From Streptomyces lilacinus (GTDB lineage: Bacteria; Actinomycetota; Actinomycetes; Streptomycetales; Streptomycetaceae): a DNA stretch of 10,386 nt. Numbering within the stretch: position 1 is the stretch's first letter; every line of letters begins with the position of its first letter. Of this stretch, positions 1-8,161 are shown piece by piece. The stretch lies in contig KL569418.1 of the NCBI GenBank assembly GCA_000715685.1, positions 24,863 through 35,248 on the forward strand. Direction: 5' to 3'. The position numbers were made by a program, and so were the translations under genes. The notes below the pieces were generated by a model. The model was given only the letters and a program-made list of their open reading frames with translations, was not told where the DNA came from and searched no databases.

Positions 1-1
1 G

Positions 2-835
2 CTCCGGGACGAGCTGGGCGTGCTGCCGCCGGGCGACCTCCGCAAGGCCCTGGCCGCGCTGTGCGGCGACGACGACTGGGGCCAGACCTGGGCGCGCGTG
101 ATCAAGCACCGCTTCGAGAGCCGCGGCGAGCTGCACGGCCACGCCGTGGGCAATCTGCTGATCGTCGCCCTCTGGGAGCAGCTGGGCGACCACGTCCAGG
201 CGCTGGACCTGGTCGGCAAGCTGCTCGGCGCCCACGGCCGGGTGCTGCCCATGTCGGCCGTCCCGCTGGAGCTGCAGGCGCTGGTGCGCGGCCACGACCC
301 GGCCGCGCCCGACGCCGTCACCACCGTGTGCGGCCAGGCCACCGTGGCGCTCACCCCGGGCGAGGTGCAGTCCGTGCACGTCGTCCCGGAGGACCCGCCG
401 GCGGTGCCGGAGGCGGTGGCGGCGGTGCTGGACGCGGACTGGGTGGTGCTGGGGCCGGGCTCCTGGTTCTCCTCGGTCATCCCGCACCTGCTCGTGCCCG
501 AGCTGCTCGAGGCGCTGCAGGAGACCAAGGCCCGCCGGGTGCTCTCGTTGAACCTCGCACCGCAGCCGGGTGAAACCGATGGCTTCTCCCCGCAGCGTCA
601 TTTGGAGGTTTTGGCCCGACACGCCCCTAAACTCGCCCTGGACGTGGTGCTGGCCGACGAGGCCGCCGTGCCCGACCGGGACAGCCTCGAGGACGCCGCC
701 AAGCGGCTCGGGGCCACGGTCGAGCTGGCGCCGGTCGCCTCGCCCGACGGCTGCCCGACGCACGACCCGGAGCTGTTGGCCGCCGCGTACGACCGTATTT
801 TTCGGATGCATGGAAGGATCGGCCCATGGCGATGA
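2..835 (+). CDS. yvcK: YvcK/CofD-like gluconeogenesis factor, 5'-truncated by window edge
   Basis: The reading frame is open from base 2; the GTG at 20 is internal, because the protein already reads LRDELG before it and matches the YvcK family (PPGDLR at the edge, HAVGNLLIV near base 140, [14 protein letters not shown] from base 452). About 278 residues are present. Streptomyces family members are, from memory, roughly 60 residues longer, so the N-terminal GGG nucleotide-binding loop is missing only because of the window edge. Known of the family: Rossmann-like cytoplasmic proteins that bind UDP-sugars and are needed for growth on gluconeogenic carbon and for cell-wall homeostasis in Bacillus and mycobacteria; no catalytic activity is firmly established. 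Its TGA at 833-835 lies inside whiA, a 10-base overlap that implies translational coupling in the rapZ-yvcK-whiA operon. Codons from about 545 to 636 (TTG, GTT, CCT, AAA, CAT, GAA) are unlike the rest of the gene. Confidence 0.93.
   Translation, partial: LRDELGVLPPGDLRKALAALCGDDDWGQTWARVIKHRFESRGELHGHAVGNLLIVALWEQLGDHVQALDLVGKLLGAHGRVLPMSAVPLELQALVRGHDPAAPDAVTTVCGQATVALTPGEVQSVHVVPEDPPAVPEAVAAVLDADWVVLGPGSWFSSVIPHLLVPELLEALQETKARRVLSLNLAPQPGETDGFSPQRHLEVLARHAPKLALDVVLADEAAVPDRDSLEDAAKRLGATVELAPVASPDGCPTHDPELLAAAYDRIFRMHGRIGPWR
599..640 (+). promoter_or_regulatory. Candidate internal promoter for whiA with WhiA-type GACAC motif
   Basis: Inside yvcK a TAAACT box (628-633) fits the TAnnnT pattern of vegetative -10 elements. 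Five bases upstream of it sits GACAC (618-622), the core motif recognised by WhiA. No good -35 is visible; TTGGAG at 602-607 is 20 bases away. The stretch is locally AT-rich and built of rare codons (CAT TTG GAG GTT TTG ... CCT AAA), suggesting selection on the DNA itself. A developmentally regulated whiA promoter within the preceding gene, and WhiA binding to its own promoter, are reported for S. coelicolor. The exact position here is my inference. A second AT-rich patch (TATTTT, 796-801) near the end of yvcK is an alternative. Confidence 0.4.
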
Positions 836-1833
836 CGGCTGCGGTGAAGGACGAGATCTCCCGGCTCCCCGTCACCCGGACCTGCTGCCGGAAAGCGGAG
901 GTCTCGGCGATCCTGCGGTTCGCGGGCGGTCTGCACCTGGTCAGCGGACGCATTGTGATCGAGGCGGAGCTGGACACCGGGATCGCGGCCCGACGGCTGC
1001 GCAAGGACATCCTGGAGATCTTCGGGCACGCCTCCGACCTGGTGGTCATGGCGCCCGGCGGGCTCCGCAGAGGCAGCCGGTACGTGGTGCGGGTGGTGGC
1101 GGGCGGTGACCAGCTGGCGCGCCAGACCGGCCTGGTCGACGGCCGCGGCCGGCCGATCCGCGGGCTGCCCCCGCAGGTCGTCTCCGGCGCCACCTGCGAC
1201 GCGGAGGCCGCCTGGCGCGGCGCCTTCCTGGCCCACGGCTCGCTGACCGAGCCCGGCCGCTCCTCCTCCCTCGAGGTGACCTGCCCGGGCCCGGAGGCCG
1301 CGCTCGCGCTCGTCGGCGCGGCCCGCAGGCTGCAGATCGCGGCCAAGGCCCGCGAGGTGCGCGGCGTGGACCGCGTCGTCGTCCGGGACGGTGACGCCAT
1401 CGGCGCGCTGCTGACGCGGCTCGGCGCCCACGAGTCGGTGCTGGCCTGGGAGGAGCGGCGGATGCGCCGTGAGGTGCGGGCCACCGCCAACCGCCTGGCC
1501 AACTTCGACGACGCCAACCTGCGCCGCTCGGCCCGAGCCGCCGTCGCCGCCGGCGCCCGCGTCCAGCGGGCCCTGGAGATCCTCGGCGAGGAGGTCCCCG
1601 AGCACCTCGCCGCCGCCGGGCGGCTGCGCATGGAGCACAAGCAGGCCTCCCTGGAGGAGCTCGGCGCCCTCGCCGACCCGCCGCTGACCAAGGACGCCGT
1701 CGCCGGCCGCATCCGCCGCCTGCTGGCCATGGCCGACAAGCGCGCCCAGGACCTCGGCATCCCCGGCACGGAGTCGAATCTGTCCGACCTCTCCGACCTG
1801 TCGGAGGAGATGGCCGAGGGCATGGTCGGCTGA
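826..1833 (+). CDS. whiA: Sporulation transcription factor WhiA
   Basis: A 335-residue protein recognisable throughout as actinobacterial WhiA. WhiA is a DNA-binding regulator that, with WhiB, switches Streptomyces aerial hyphae from growth to sporulation septation, activating targets such as ftsZ, parAB and ftsK. Residues about 1-200 form the degenerate LAGLIDADG homing-endonuclease-like part (including [11 protein letters not shown] and the GAFLAHGSL segment at 132-140). Residues about 215-305 form the C-terminal DNA-binding helix-turn-helix part ([20 protein letters not shown] at 275-294). The ATG at 826 is preceded by GGAAGG (812-817) with an 8-base gap and overlaps the yvcK stop, so the start is well supported. 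The C-terminus contains a 9-base tandem repeat giving LSD-LSD-LSE (residues 319-327), apparently longer than the S. coelicolor protein as I remember it. A strong hairpin follows the stop codon. Confidence 0.97.
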   Translation: MAMTAAVKDEISRLPVTRTCCRKAEVSAILRFAGGLHLVSGRIVIEAELDTGIAARRLRKDILEIFGHASDLVVMAPGGLRRGSRYVVRVVAGGDQLARQTGLVDGRGRPIRGLPPQVVSGATCDAEAAWRGAFLAHGSLTEPGRSSSLEVTCPGPEAALALVGAARRLQIAAKAREVRGVDRVVVRDGDAIGALLTRLGAHESVLAWEERRMRREVRATANRLANFDDANLRRSARAAVAAGARVQRALEILGEEVPEHLAAAGRLRMEHKQASLEELGALADPPLTKDAVAGRIRRLLAMADKRAQDLGIPGTESNLSDLSDLSEEMAEGMVG

Positions 1834-1851
1834 TCCCGACAGCGTTCCCAC

Positions 1852-1897
1852 CGCCGCGGCGCCCCCTTCCCGTACGGGAACAGGGGGCGCCGCGGCG
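1852..1897 (+). terminator. Intrinsic-type terminator hairpin after whiA
   Basis: Perfect 15-bp inverted repeat (1852-1866 with 1883-1897), continued after a two-base bulge (1881-1882) by a further 5-bp stem TTCCC/GGGAA with a GTAC loop. It has no T tract, which is usual for Streptomyces terminators. It starts 19 bases after the whiA stop and precedes a gene of unrelated function, so it probably ends the yvcK-whiA transcript. The symmetry would also work on the other strand. Confidence 0.8.
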
Positions 1898-1909
1898 TTC
1901 GTGGGCGTA

Positions 1910-1939
1910 CGTCGCACGGCGCGAAACGCACCGTTGACG
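1910..1939 (+). promoter_or_regulatory. Weak candidate promoter of the carboxypeptidase gene
   Basis: The 109 bases between the terminator and the carboxypeptidase start must hold its promoter if the hairpin works. CGTTGA at 1932-1937 equals the -10 reported for sigma-BldN promoters, and CGTCGC 16 bases upstream (1910-1915) matches four of six bases of its -35 (CGTAAC). The same bases also give TTGACG (1934-1939), a good vegetative -35, but no matching -10 lies 16-19 bases downstream. A palindrome CAGTCGACTG sits at 1985-1994, just before the ribosome site. None of this is decisive. Confidence 0.25.
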
Positions 1940-2006
1940 TGATCATGAAGGCGCCACGAGCCTGACCCCCGTGCACTGACGTGACAGTCGACTGCAAGGG
2001 GGGCTC

Positions 2007-4358
2007 ATGAGACGCGGAAGAACGGGATCGGCGGTCGCGGTGGTTTCGCTGTTGCTCGGCGGACTCGCGGCGGCACCCTTCGCACAGGCGCAACCCCACG
2101 CACAACCGCCCCGGGCGGACTCCGGCGCACCCGCCGTCTTCACCGCCGAGGTCACCAGCGCCCAGGTCCCGCTGCTGCTCGCGGCGGGGATCGACGGCCA
2201 CGAACTGGGCGAGCGCCTGACCGCCGGCAGGACGGCGCCCGTCGAGGTCGTCCTCACCCCCGCGCAGGCCGAGGAACTGCGCGGGCAGGGCGTCCGCCTC
2301 ACCGAGAAGCGGCTGCCGGAGCGCACCCGCGAGCGCCTCGGCGCCGAGGGCGACGGCGTCTTCCGCCCGTACAGCGGGAAGAACGGCCTCCAGCAGGAGA
2401 TCAGGGACACCGCCCGCGCCCACCCCGGCCTCACCAAGGTCGTCAGCATCGGCAAGACCGTGCGCGGCCAGGACATCCTCGCTCTCAAGCTCTCCAAGGA
2501 CGCCCGCGGGAGCGAGGACGGGGCCAAGCCGGCCGTGCTCTACATGTCCAACCAGCACGCGCGCGAGTGGATCACCCCCGAGATGACCCGGCGGCTGATG
2601 CACCACTACCTCGACCGCTACGGCAAGGACGACCGGATCACCCGGATCGTGGACCGGACCGAGCTGTGGTTCGTGCTCTCCGCCAACCCCGACGGCTACG
2701 ACTACACCTTCCAGAGCCCCGCCAACCGGCTCTGGCGCAAGAACCTCCGCGACAACAACGGCGACGGGAAGATCACCTCCGGCGACGGCGTCGACCTCAA
2801 CCGCAACTTCCCCTACAAATGGGGCTACGACAACGAGGGTTCCTCCCCCCGCCCGGCCTCCGAGACCTACCGGGGCACCGCCCCCGCCTCCGAGCCCGAG
2901 ACCCGCGCCCTGGACGCCTTCGAGAAGCGCCTCGGCTTCACCTACGCCGTCAACTACCACTCCGCCGCCGAACTGCTGCTCTACGGCGTGGGCTGGCAGG
3001 TCGCCACGCCCACCCCGGACGACGTCGTCTACAAGGCACTCGCCGGCACCCCGGAGAAGTCCGCGATCCCCGGCTACCACCCGCAGGTCTCCTCCGAGCT
3101 CTACACCACCAACGGCGAGGCCGACGGCCATGCCGGCAACGTCAACGGCGTCATGATGTTCACCCCGGAGATGTCGACCTGTCAGACCGTCTCCAAGCTC
3201 GACCCCAACGACCGCTGGAACCCGGCCGACTGCCAGTCAGGCTTCAACTTCCCCGACGACGAGAAGCTGATCCAGCAGGAGTTCACCAAGAACATCCCCT
3301 TCGCCCTCTCCGTCGCCGAGAGCGCGACCCACCCCGACCGCCCCTCCTCCTCGGTCGGCCTGCCCGCCCCCGACTTCACCCCGCACGCCTTCACCACGTC
3401 CCACGCCCGCGACGGCCGTCAGACCGTCGCCGTCACCGCCCGCAAGAGCCTGACCGACACGCGCCTCAACTACCGCGTCGACGGCGGCAGCGCGCGCAGC
3501 GTGCCGCTGCGGGCCTGGGACGGCGGCATACGCTACGGCGGCGAGGACAACATCCGCTTCGACCAGTACCGCGCCACCGTCGAGGGCGCCCGACCCGGGT
3601 CGAAGGTCACCGTCTGGTTCACCGGCCGCACCCACAAGGGCGGTCCCGTGGCCGCCGAGCCCTTCACCTTCACCGTGGCCCGCACCACCCCGCGCGCCGA
3701 CACCCTGGTCGTCGCCGACGAGGGCACCCCGGCCCGGCACGCCGCCGCCTACGCCGAGGCGCTCGCCGACAACGGCCGCAGGACCGCCGTCTGGGACGTC
3801 GCCGCCCAGGGCGCACCGCCGGCCCTCGGCGTGCTCGGCCACTACGACACCGTGCTCTGGTACGCCTCCGGCCGCCCGGACGGCGCCACCCTGCTGGCCG
3901 TGCGCGACTTCGTCAACGAGGGCGGCAAGCTGATCACCGCCGGCGTGCGGGCGGGCGGCAGCTCCCGGGTCGGCGGGGCCGACACCGACGACTTCGCCCA
4001 GTACTACCTGGGCGCCGGCGCCCGGACCACGCGGAACGCGCCGGCGCGCTTCACCGGCGCGGGCGAGCTCACGGGCACCACGGCCGCCCTCGCCGCCGCC
4101 GCGGGCGGCGCGCTGGAGTCGGCCGGCGCCTTCCGGCCCGTCTCCGAGGAGCTGCCGCCCGCGACCTTCCCGCAGTTCCGCAGCGCCCCCGCCGGCGACT
4201 ACGTCACTCTCGGTGACGCCAAGGGGGCGGGAGCGCGCACCGCGGCGGCCGTCACCACACGGGACACCGTCCTTCTCGGCTTCGGTCTGGAACACGTGCC
4301 CGACCCGCGCGAGCGAGCCGGGCTGGTCGGCGCCGCGCTGCGCGCCATCGGCGGCTGA
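2007..4358 (+). CDS. Secreted zinc carboxypeptidase, peptidase family M14
   Basis: A 783-residue exported metallocarboxypeptidase that removes C-terminal residues from peptides outside the cell. The ATG at 2007 follows a strong AAGGGGGG site (1996-2003). Residues 1-28 are a Sec signal peptide: basic start, hydrophobic core at 9-23, likely cut after AQA. Residues about 29-120 resemble an N-terminal propeptide. The M14 catalytic domain spans about 121-440: HARE gives zinc ligands H184 and E187, the third ligand is H318 (NYHS), N265/R266 (DLNRNF) bind the substrate carboxylate, and Y366 and E388 (FTPE) match catalytic Tyr248 and Glu270 of carboxypeptidase A, so the enzyme should be active. An EF-hand-like loop (D249-D260) precedes DLNRNF. 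Residues about 455-560 look like a beta domain and about 565-650 (with following sequence) like a class I amidotransferase-type fold of unknown role. No neighbour is functionally linked; substrate specificity cannot be told. Confidence 0.93.
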   Translation: MRRGRTGSAVAVVSLLLGGLAAAPFAQAQPHAQPPRADSGAPAVFTAEVTSAQVPLLLAAGIDGHELGERLTAGRTAPVEVVLTPAQAEELRGQGVRLTEKRLPERTRERLGAEGDGVFRPYSGKNGLQQEIRDTARAHPGLTKVVSIGKTVRGQDILALKLSKDARGSEDGAKPAVLYMSNQHAREWITPEMTRRLMHHYLDRYGKDDRITRIVDRTELWFVLSANPDGYDYTFQSPANRLWRKNLRDNNGDGKITSGDGVDLNRNFPYKWGYDNEGSSPRPASETYRGTAPASEPETRALDAFEKRLGFTYAVNYHSAAELLLYGVGWQVATPTPDDVVYKALAGTPEKSAIPGYHPQVSSELYTTNGEADGHAGNVNGVMMFTPEMSTCQTVSKLDPNDRWNPADCQSGFNFPDDEKLIQQEFTKNIPFALSVAESATHPDRPSSSVGLPAPDFTPHAFTTSHARDGRQTVAVTARKSLTDTRLNYRVDGGSARSVPLRAWDGGIRYGGEDNIRFDQYRATVEGARPGSKVTVWFTGRTHKGGPVAAEPFTFTVARTTPRADTLVVADEGTPARHAAAYAEALADNGRRTAVWDVAAQGAPPALGVLGHYDTVLWYASGRPDGATLLAVRDFVNEGGKLITAGVRAGGSSRVGGADTDDFAQYYLGAGARTTRNAPARFTGAGELTGTTAALAAAAGGALESAGAFRPVSEELPPATFPQFRSAPAGDYVTLGDAKGAGARTAAAVTTRDTVLLGFGLEHVPDPRERAGLVGAALRAIGG

Positions 4359-5522
<1,164 letters not shown>

Positions 5523-5571
5523 TCTTCGCCTGAACGGCAGTCCGCACACTGTCACCGGGCACCGATGTGTG

Positions 5572-5619
5572 GGGATGGGGCTCGCACGACGCAACGCAGC
5601 GTCGTCCGGGCCCCGTCTC
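5572..5619 (+). terminator. Large intercistronic hairpin between gap and pgk
   Basis: Bases 5572-5592 pair with 5599-5619 around the 6-base loop AACGCA. Of 21 positions, 17 are Watson-Crick pairs, three are G-U wobbles and one is a C-C mismatch. There is no T tract. It lies 49 bases after the gap stop and 35 bases before the pgk ATG. It may be a partial terminator or a 3'-stabilising stem that keeps gap mRNA more abundant than pgk-tpiA. The wobbles, which break symmetry at DNA level, suggest that it acts as RNA on the + strand. Confidence 0.65.
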
Positions 5620-5654
5620 ATGACTAACCCGTACGGAAGTCACGGAGTGACTGC

Positions 5655-6866
5655 ATGAAGACGATCGACGAACTCATCCAGGACGGCGTCCAGGGCAAGC
5701 GGGTCTTCGTCCGCGCCGACCTGAACGTGCCCCTCGAGGGCACCACCATCACGGACGACGGCCGCATCCGCGCCGTCGCGCCGACGATCGCCAAGCTCGC
5801 CGAGGCGGGCGCCAAGGTGATCGTCGCCTCCCACCTGGGCCGTCCCAAGGGCGCCCCGGACCCCCGGTTCTCCCTCGCCCCGGCCGCCGCGCGGCTCGGT
5901 GAGATCCTGGGGAAGAACGTCTCGTTCGCCACCGACACGGTCGGCGACAGCGCGAAGGCCACCGTCGCCGCCCTGGCGAACGGCGAGGTCACGCTGCTGG
6001 AGAACCTCCGTTTCAACGCGGGCGAGACCAGCAAGGACGACGCCGAGCGCGGCGCCTTCGCCGACGCCCTCGCGTCGCTCGCCGACGTCTACGTGGGCGA
6101 CGGCTTCGGCGCGGTGCACCGCAAGCACGCCTCGGTCTACGACCTCCCGGCGCGCCTCCCGCACGCCGCCGGCGGCCTGATCGCCACCGAGGTCGGCGTC
6201 CTGAAGAAGCTCACCGACGAGGTCGCCCGCCCCTACGTGGTGGTCCTCGGCGGCGCCAAGGTCTCCGACAAGCTGGGCGTCATCGACAACCTGCTGGAGA
6301 AGGCCGACCGCATCCTCATCGGCGGCGGCATGTCGTACACCTTCCTCAAGGCCAAGGGCCACGAGGTCGGCATCTCGCTGCTGCAGGAGGACCAGATCCC
6401 GGTCTGCCTGGAGTACCTGGCGCGGGCCGAGAAGCGTGGCGTGGAGTTCGTGCTCCCCGTCGACGTCCTGGTCTCCGCCGACTTCCCGGACCTGAAGACC
6501 AAGGCCCCGGCCAACCCCGAGCTCGTCGCCTCGGACGCCATCCCGGCGGACAAGGAGGGCCTGGACATCGGCCCGAAGACGCGTGAGCTCTACGCCTCGA
6601 AGCTCGCCGACGCCGGTACCGTCTTCTGGAACGGTCCGATGGGCGTCTTCGAGCACCCCGACTACGCGAACGGCACCAAGGCCGTCGCCCAGGGCCTGCT
6701 CGACTCCGACGGCTTCACGGTCGTCGGTGGTGGCGACTCGGCCGCCGCCGTGCGCATCCTGGGCTTCGACGAGAACGCTTTCGGCCACATTTCGACCGGC
6801 GGCGGCGCCAGCCTCGAGTACCTCGAGGGCAAGACGCTCCCCGGCCTCGCCGCACTGGAGGACTGA
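5655..6866 (+). CDS. pgk: Phosphoglycerate kinase
   Basis: A 403-residue phosphoglycerate kinase, a normal bacterial length, which transfers the acyl phosphate of 1,3-bisphosphoglycerate to ADP in the cytoplasm. The start ATG follows GGAG (5644-5647) with a 7-base gap. The N-terminal substrate domain shows VRADLNVPL (19-27, family signature), SHLGRPKG (59-66) and LLENLRFNAGE (114-124). The C-terminal nucleotide domain shows VLGGAKVSDKLGVIDNLL (197-214), ILIGGGMSYTF (220-230), WNGPMGVFE (325-333), VVGGGDSAAAV (356-366) and HISTGGGAS (378-386). All catalytic regions are present. VGDGFGAVHRKHAS (147-160) replaces the more usual VNDAFGTAHRAHAS, which I believe is normal in Streptomyces. It uses the product of gap just upstream, and its last codons hold the tpiA ribosome site. 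Confidence 0.98.
   Translation: MKTIDELIQDGVQGKRVFVRADLNVPLEGTTITDDGRIRAVAPTIAKLAEAGAKVIVASHLGRPKGAPDPRFSLAPAAARLGEILGKNVSFATDTVGDSAKATVAALANGEVTLLENLRFNAGETSKDDAERGAFADALASLADVYVGDGFGAVHRKHASVYDLPARLPHAAGGLIATEVGVLKKLTDEVARPYVVVLGGAKVSDKLGVIDNLLEKADRILIGGGMSYTFLKAKGHEVGISLLQEDQIPVCLEYLARAEKRGVEFVLPVDVLVSADFPDLKTKAPANPELVASDAIPADKEGLDIGPKTRELYASKLADAGTVFWNGPMGVFEHPDYANGTKAVAQGLLDSDGFTVVGGGDSAAAVRILGFDENAFGHISTGGGASLEYLEGKTLPGLAALED
6857..6862 (+). promoter_or_regulatory. tpiA ribosome binding site inside the end of pgk
   Basis: GGAGGA lies in the last codons of pgk, 10 bases before the tpiA GTG. Ribosomes finishing pgk would uncover or reuse it, which argues for translational coupling. Confidence 0.75.
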
Positions 6867-6872
6867 ACCACC

Positions 6873-7649
6873 GTGAGTGCACGCACCCCGCTGATGGCGG
6901 GCAACTGGAAGATGAACCTCAACCACCTCGAGGCCATCGCGCACGTCCAGAAGCTCGCCTTCACCCTCGCGGACAAGGACTACGAGGCCGTCGAGGTCGC
7001 CGTCCTGCCGCCCTTCACCGACCTGCGCTCGGTGCAGACCCTGGTCGACGGCGACAAGCTGAAGATCAAGTACGGCGCCCAGGACCTCTCGGCGTACGAC
7101 TCCGGCGCGTACACCGGTGAGATCTCCGGCGCGATGCTCGCCAAGTTCAAGTGCTCCTACGTGGCCGTCGGCCACTCCGAGCGCCGCCAGTACCACGGCG
7201 AGACGGACGAGGTCTGCAACGCCAAGGTGAAGGCCGCCTTCCGCCACGGCATCACCCCGATCCTCTGCGTCGGCGAGGGCCTGGACATCCGCAAGGCCGG
7301 CCAGCAGGTCCCGTACACCCTCGCCCAGGTCGACGGCGGCCTGAAGGACGTCCCGGCCGAGCAGGCCGAGACGATCGTCATCGCCTACGAGCCCGTGTGG
7401 GCCATCGGCACCGGCGAGGTCGCCACGCCCGAGGACGCCCAGGAGGTCTGCGGTGCCATCCGCGCCCGCCTGGCCGAGCTCTACGACCAGGAGCTGGCCG
7501 ACAAGGTCCGCATCCAGTACGGCGGCTCGGTGAAGTCCGGCAACATCGCGGCGATCATGGCGCAGCCCGACGTGGACGGCGCCCTGATCGGCGGGGCCTC
7601 GCTGGACGTCGACGAGTTCGTCAAGATCGTGCGCTTCGCCGATCAGTAG
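6873..7649 (+). CDS. tpiA: Triosephosphate isomerase
   Basis: A 258-residue TIM-barrel enzyme that interconverts dihydroxyacetone phosphate and glyceraldehyde 3-phosphate in the cytoplasm. The start is GTG 6873, 6 bases after the pgk stop. Active-site residues are intact: N11 and K13 (AGNWKMN), H101 (VGHSERR) and the base E173 in [11 protein letters not shown], which runs into the mobile phosphate-gripping loop 6 (174-181). The phosphate-binding ends YGGSV (216-220) and LIGGASL (238-244) are present. The length is near the family norm. It is co-transcribed and probably translationally coupled with pgk, so that the two are made in step. A terminator-like structure follows before secG. Confidence 0.98.
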   Translation: MSARTPLMAGNWKMNLNHLEAIAHVQKLAFTLADKDYEAVEVAVLPPFTDLRSVQTLVDGDKLKIKYGAQDLSAYDSGAYTGEISGAMLAKFKCSYVAVGHSERRQYHGETDEVCNAKVKAAFRHGITPILCVGEGLDIRKAGQQVPYTLAQVDGGLKDVPAEQAETIVIAYEPVWAIGTGEVATPEDAQEVCGAIRARLAELYDQELADKVRIQYGGSVKSGNIAAIMAQPDVDGALIGGASLDVDEFVKIVRFADQ

Positions 7650-7657
7650 CGGCTATG

Positions 7658-7678
7658 ACGACGGGCGCTCCCCGTCGT
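7658..7678 (+). repeat. Small hairpin just after tpiA
   Basis: An 8-bp inverted repeat, ACGACGGG (7658-7665) with CCCGTCGT (7671-7678) around CGCTC, starts 9 bases after the tpiA stop and stands immediately before the larger terminator-like hairpin. It may protect the tpiA 3' end or help termination. Confidence 0.5.
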
Positions 7679-7685
7679 ACCCTGT

Positions 7686-7733
7686 CGGGGCCGGGACCGG
7701 CGCAAACGCCGCCCCCGGCCCCGCAGCAGTTTT
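7686..7733 (+). terminator. Intrinsic terminator-like hairpin with T tract between tpiA and secG
   Basis: CGGGGCCGGG (7686-7695) pairs perfectly with 7714-7723. After a small internal loop, CGGCG (7698-7702) pairs with CGCCG (7707-7711) around CAAA. TTTT follows at 7730-7733, rare in this GC-rich DNA. It is the only hairpin in the window with a T run, though the run starts 6 bases past the stem. It suggests at least partial termination before secG. Confidence 0.65.
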
Positions 7734-7766
7734 CCATACAGTCAGTCCGAGAGAGTTGGTCCAGCC

Positions 7767-8003
7767 GTGGTCATCGGGTTCTCGATCGCCCTCATCGTCT
7801 TCAGCGTGCTGCTGATGATGCTGGTGCTCATGCACAAGGGGAAGGGCGGCGGCCTGTCCGACATGTTCGGCGGCGGCATGCAGTCCTCCGTCGGCGGTTC
7901 CTCGGTCGCCGAGCGCAACCTGGACCGGATCACCATCGTGATCGGTCTGCTGTGGTTCGCGTGCATCGTCACGCTCGGCCTGCTGATGAAGCTCGACAGC
8001 TGA
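7767..8003 (+). CDS. secG: Preprotein translocase subunit SecG
   Basis: A 78-residue membrane protein, the size expected for SecG, the small subunit of the SecYEG channel that assists protein export across the cell membrane. Two membrane segments are clear, residues about 2-22 and 55-74, joined by a charged, glycine-rich cytoplasmic loop (HKGKGGGLSDMFGGGMQSS) typical of the family. AERNLDRIT just before the second segment is also characteristic. The start is GTG 7767, with a loose GAGAGAG (7749-7755) about 11 bases upstream, so initiation may be modest. The gene follows tpiA as in other actinobacteria; the link with glycolysis appears to be positional rather than functional. Whether it is read from the glycolytic promoter or its own is unclear, given the terminator in front of it. 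No convincing promoter is seen; TACAGT (7737-7742) is a possible -10 without a -35. Confidence 0.95.
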   Translation: MVIGFSIALIVFSVLLMMLVLMHKGKGGGLSDMFGGGMQSSVGGSSVAERNLDRITIVIGLLWFACIVTLGLLMKLDS

Positions 8004-8030
8004 CGCAGCGTCGCAAGCGCGGCCTATTAT
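8000..8030 (+). promoter_or_regulatory. Possible distal promoter of the RbpA-family gene
   Basis: TATTAT (8025-8030) differs from TATAAT by one base and is conspicuous in this DNA. CTGACG (8000-8005), overlapping the secG stop codon, matches five of six bases of TTGACG, but the 19-base spacer is long. Confidence 0.3.
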
Positions 8031-8070
8031 TGGGCTCGCGTCCTCGCGGCCGGGCTGTAACTCCTGCCAC

Positions 8071-8098
8071 TGGACGCGCGTTGGGCCTTACGTAGACT
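8071..8098 (+). promoter_or_regulatory. Likely vegetative promoter of the RbpA-family gene
   Basis: TAGACT (8093-8098) is a good match to the Streptomyces vegetative -10 (TAGRAT-like). TGGACG (8071-8076) matches TTGACG at five of six bases with a 16-base spacer. Transcription would start near 8105, giving a leader of about 57 bases in which two mutually exclusive small stems can form (8111-8134 and 8121-8139). Confidence 0.55.
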
Positions 8099-8161
8099 GA
8101 GGCGCCCGCAGCGGAGCCGAGTGCCGAGCTCCGCGGCACCATCACGCAGGGAGTTACGACC

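Noticed and set aside
1877..1899. GGAAC-N15-GTT, resembling an ECF sigma promoter
   Set aside because: It is made of the loop and right arm of the whiA terminator hairpin, with non-ideal spacing; the hairpin explains it.
627..3131. Very long open frame on the minus strand across yvcK, whiA and the carboxypeptidase gene
   Set aside because: It spans several clearly real + strand genes and a terminator, has a low-complexity Gly/Val/Ala/Arg composition, and is the expected shadow of high-GC codon bias.
8004..8104. Possible tRNA or small RNA gene in the AT-richer stretch after secG
   Set aside because: There is no cloverleaf, no TTC-type T-loop and no acceptor stem; promoter elements explain the AT-rich spots.
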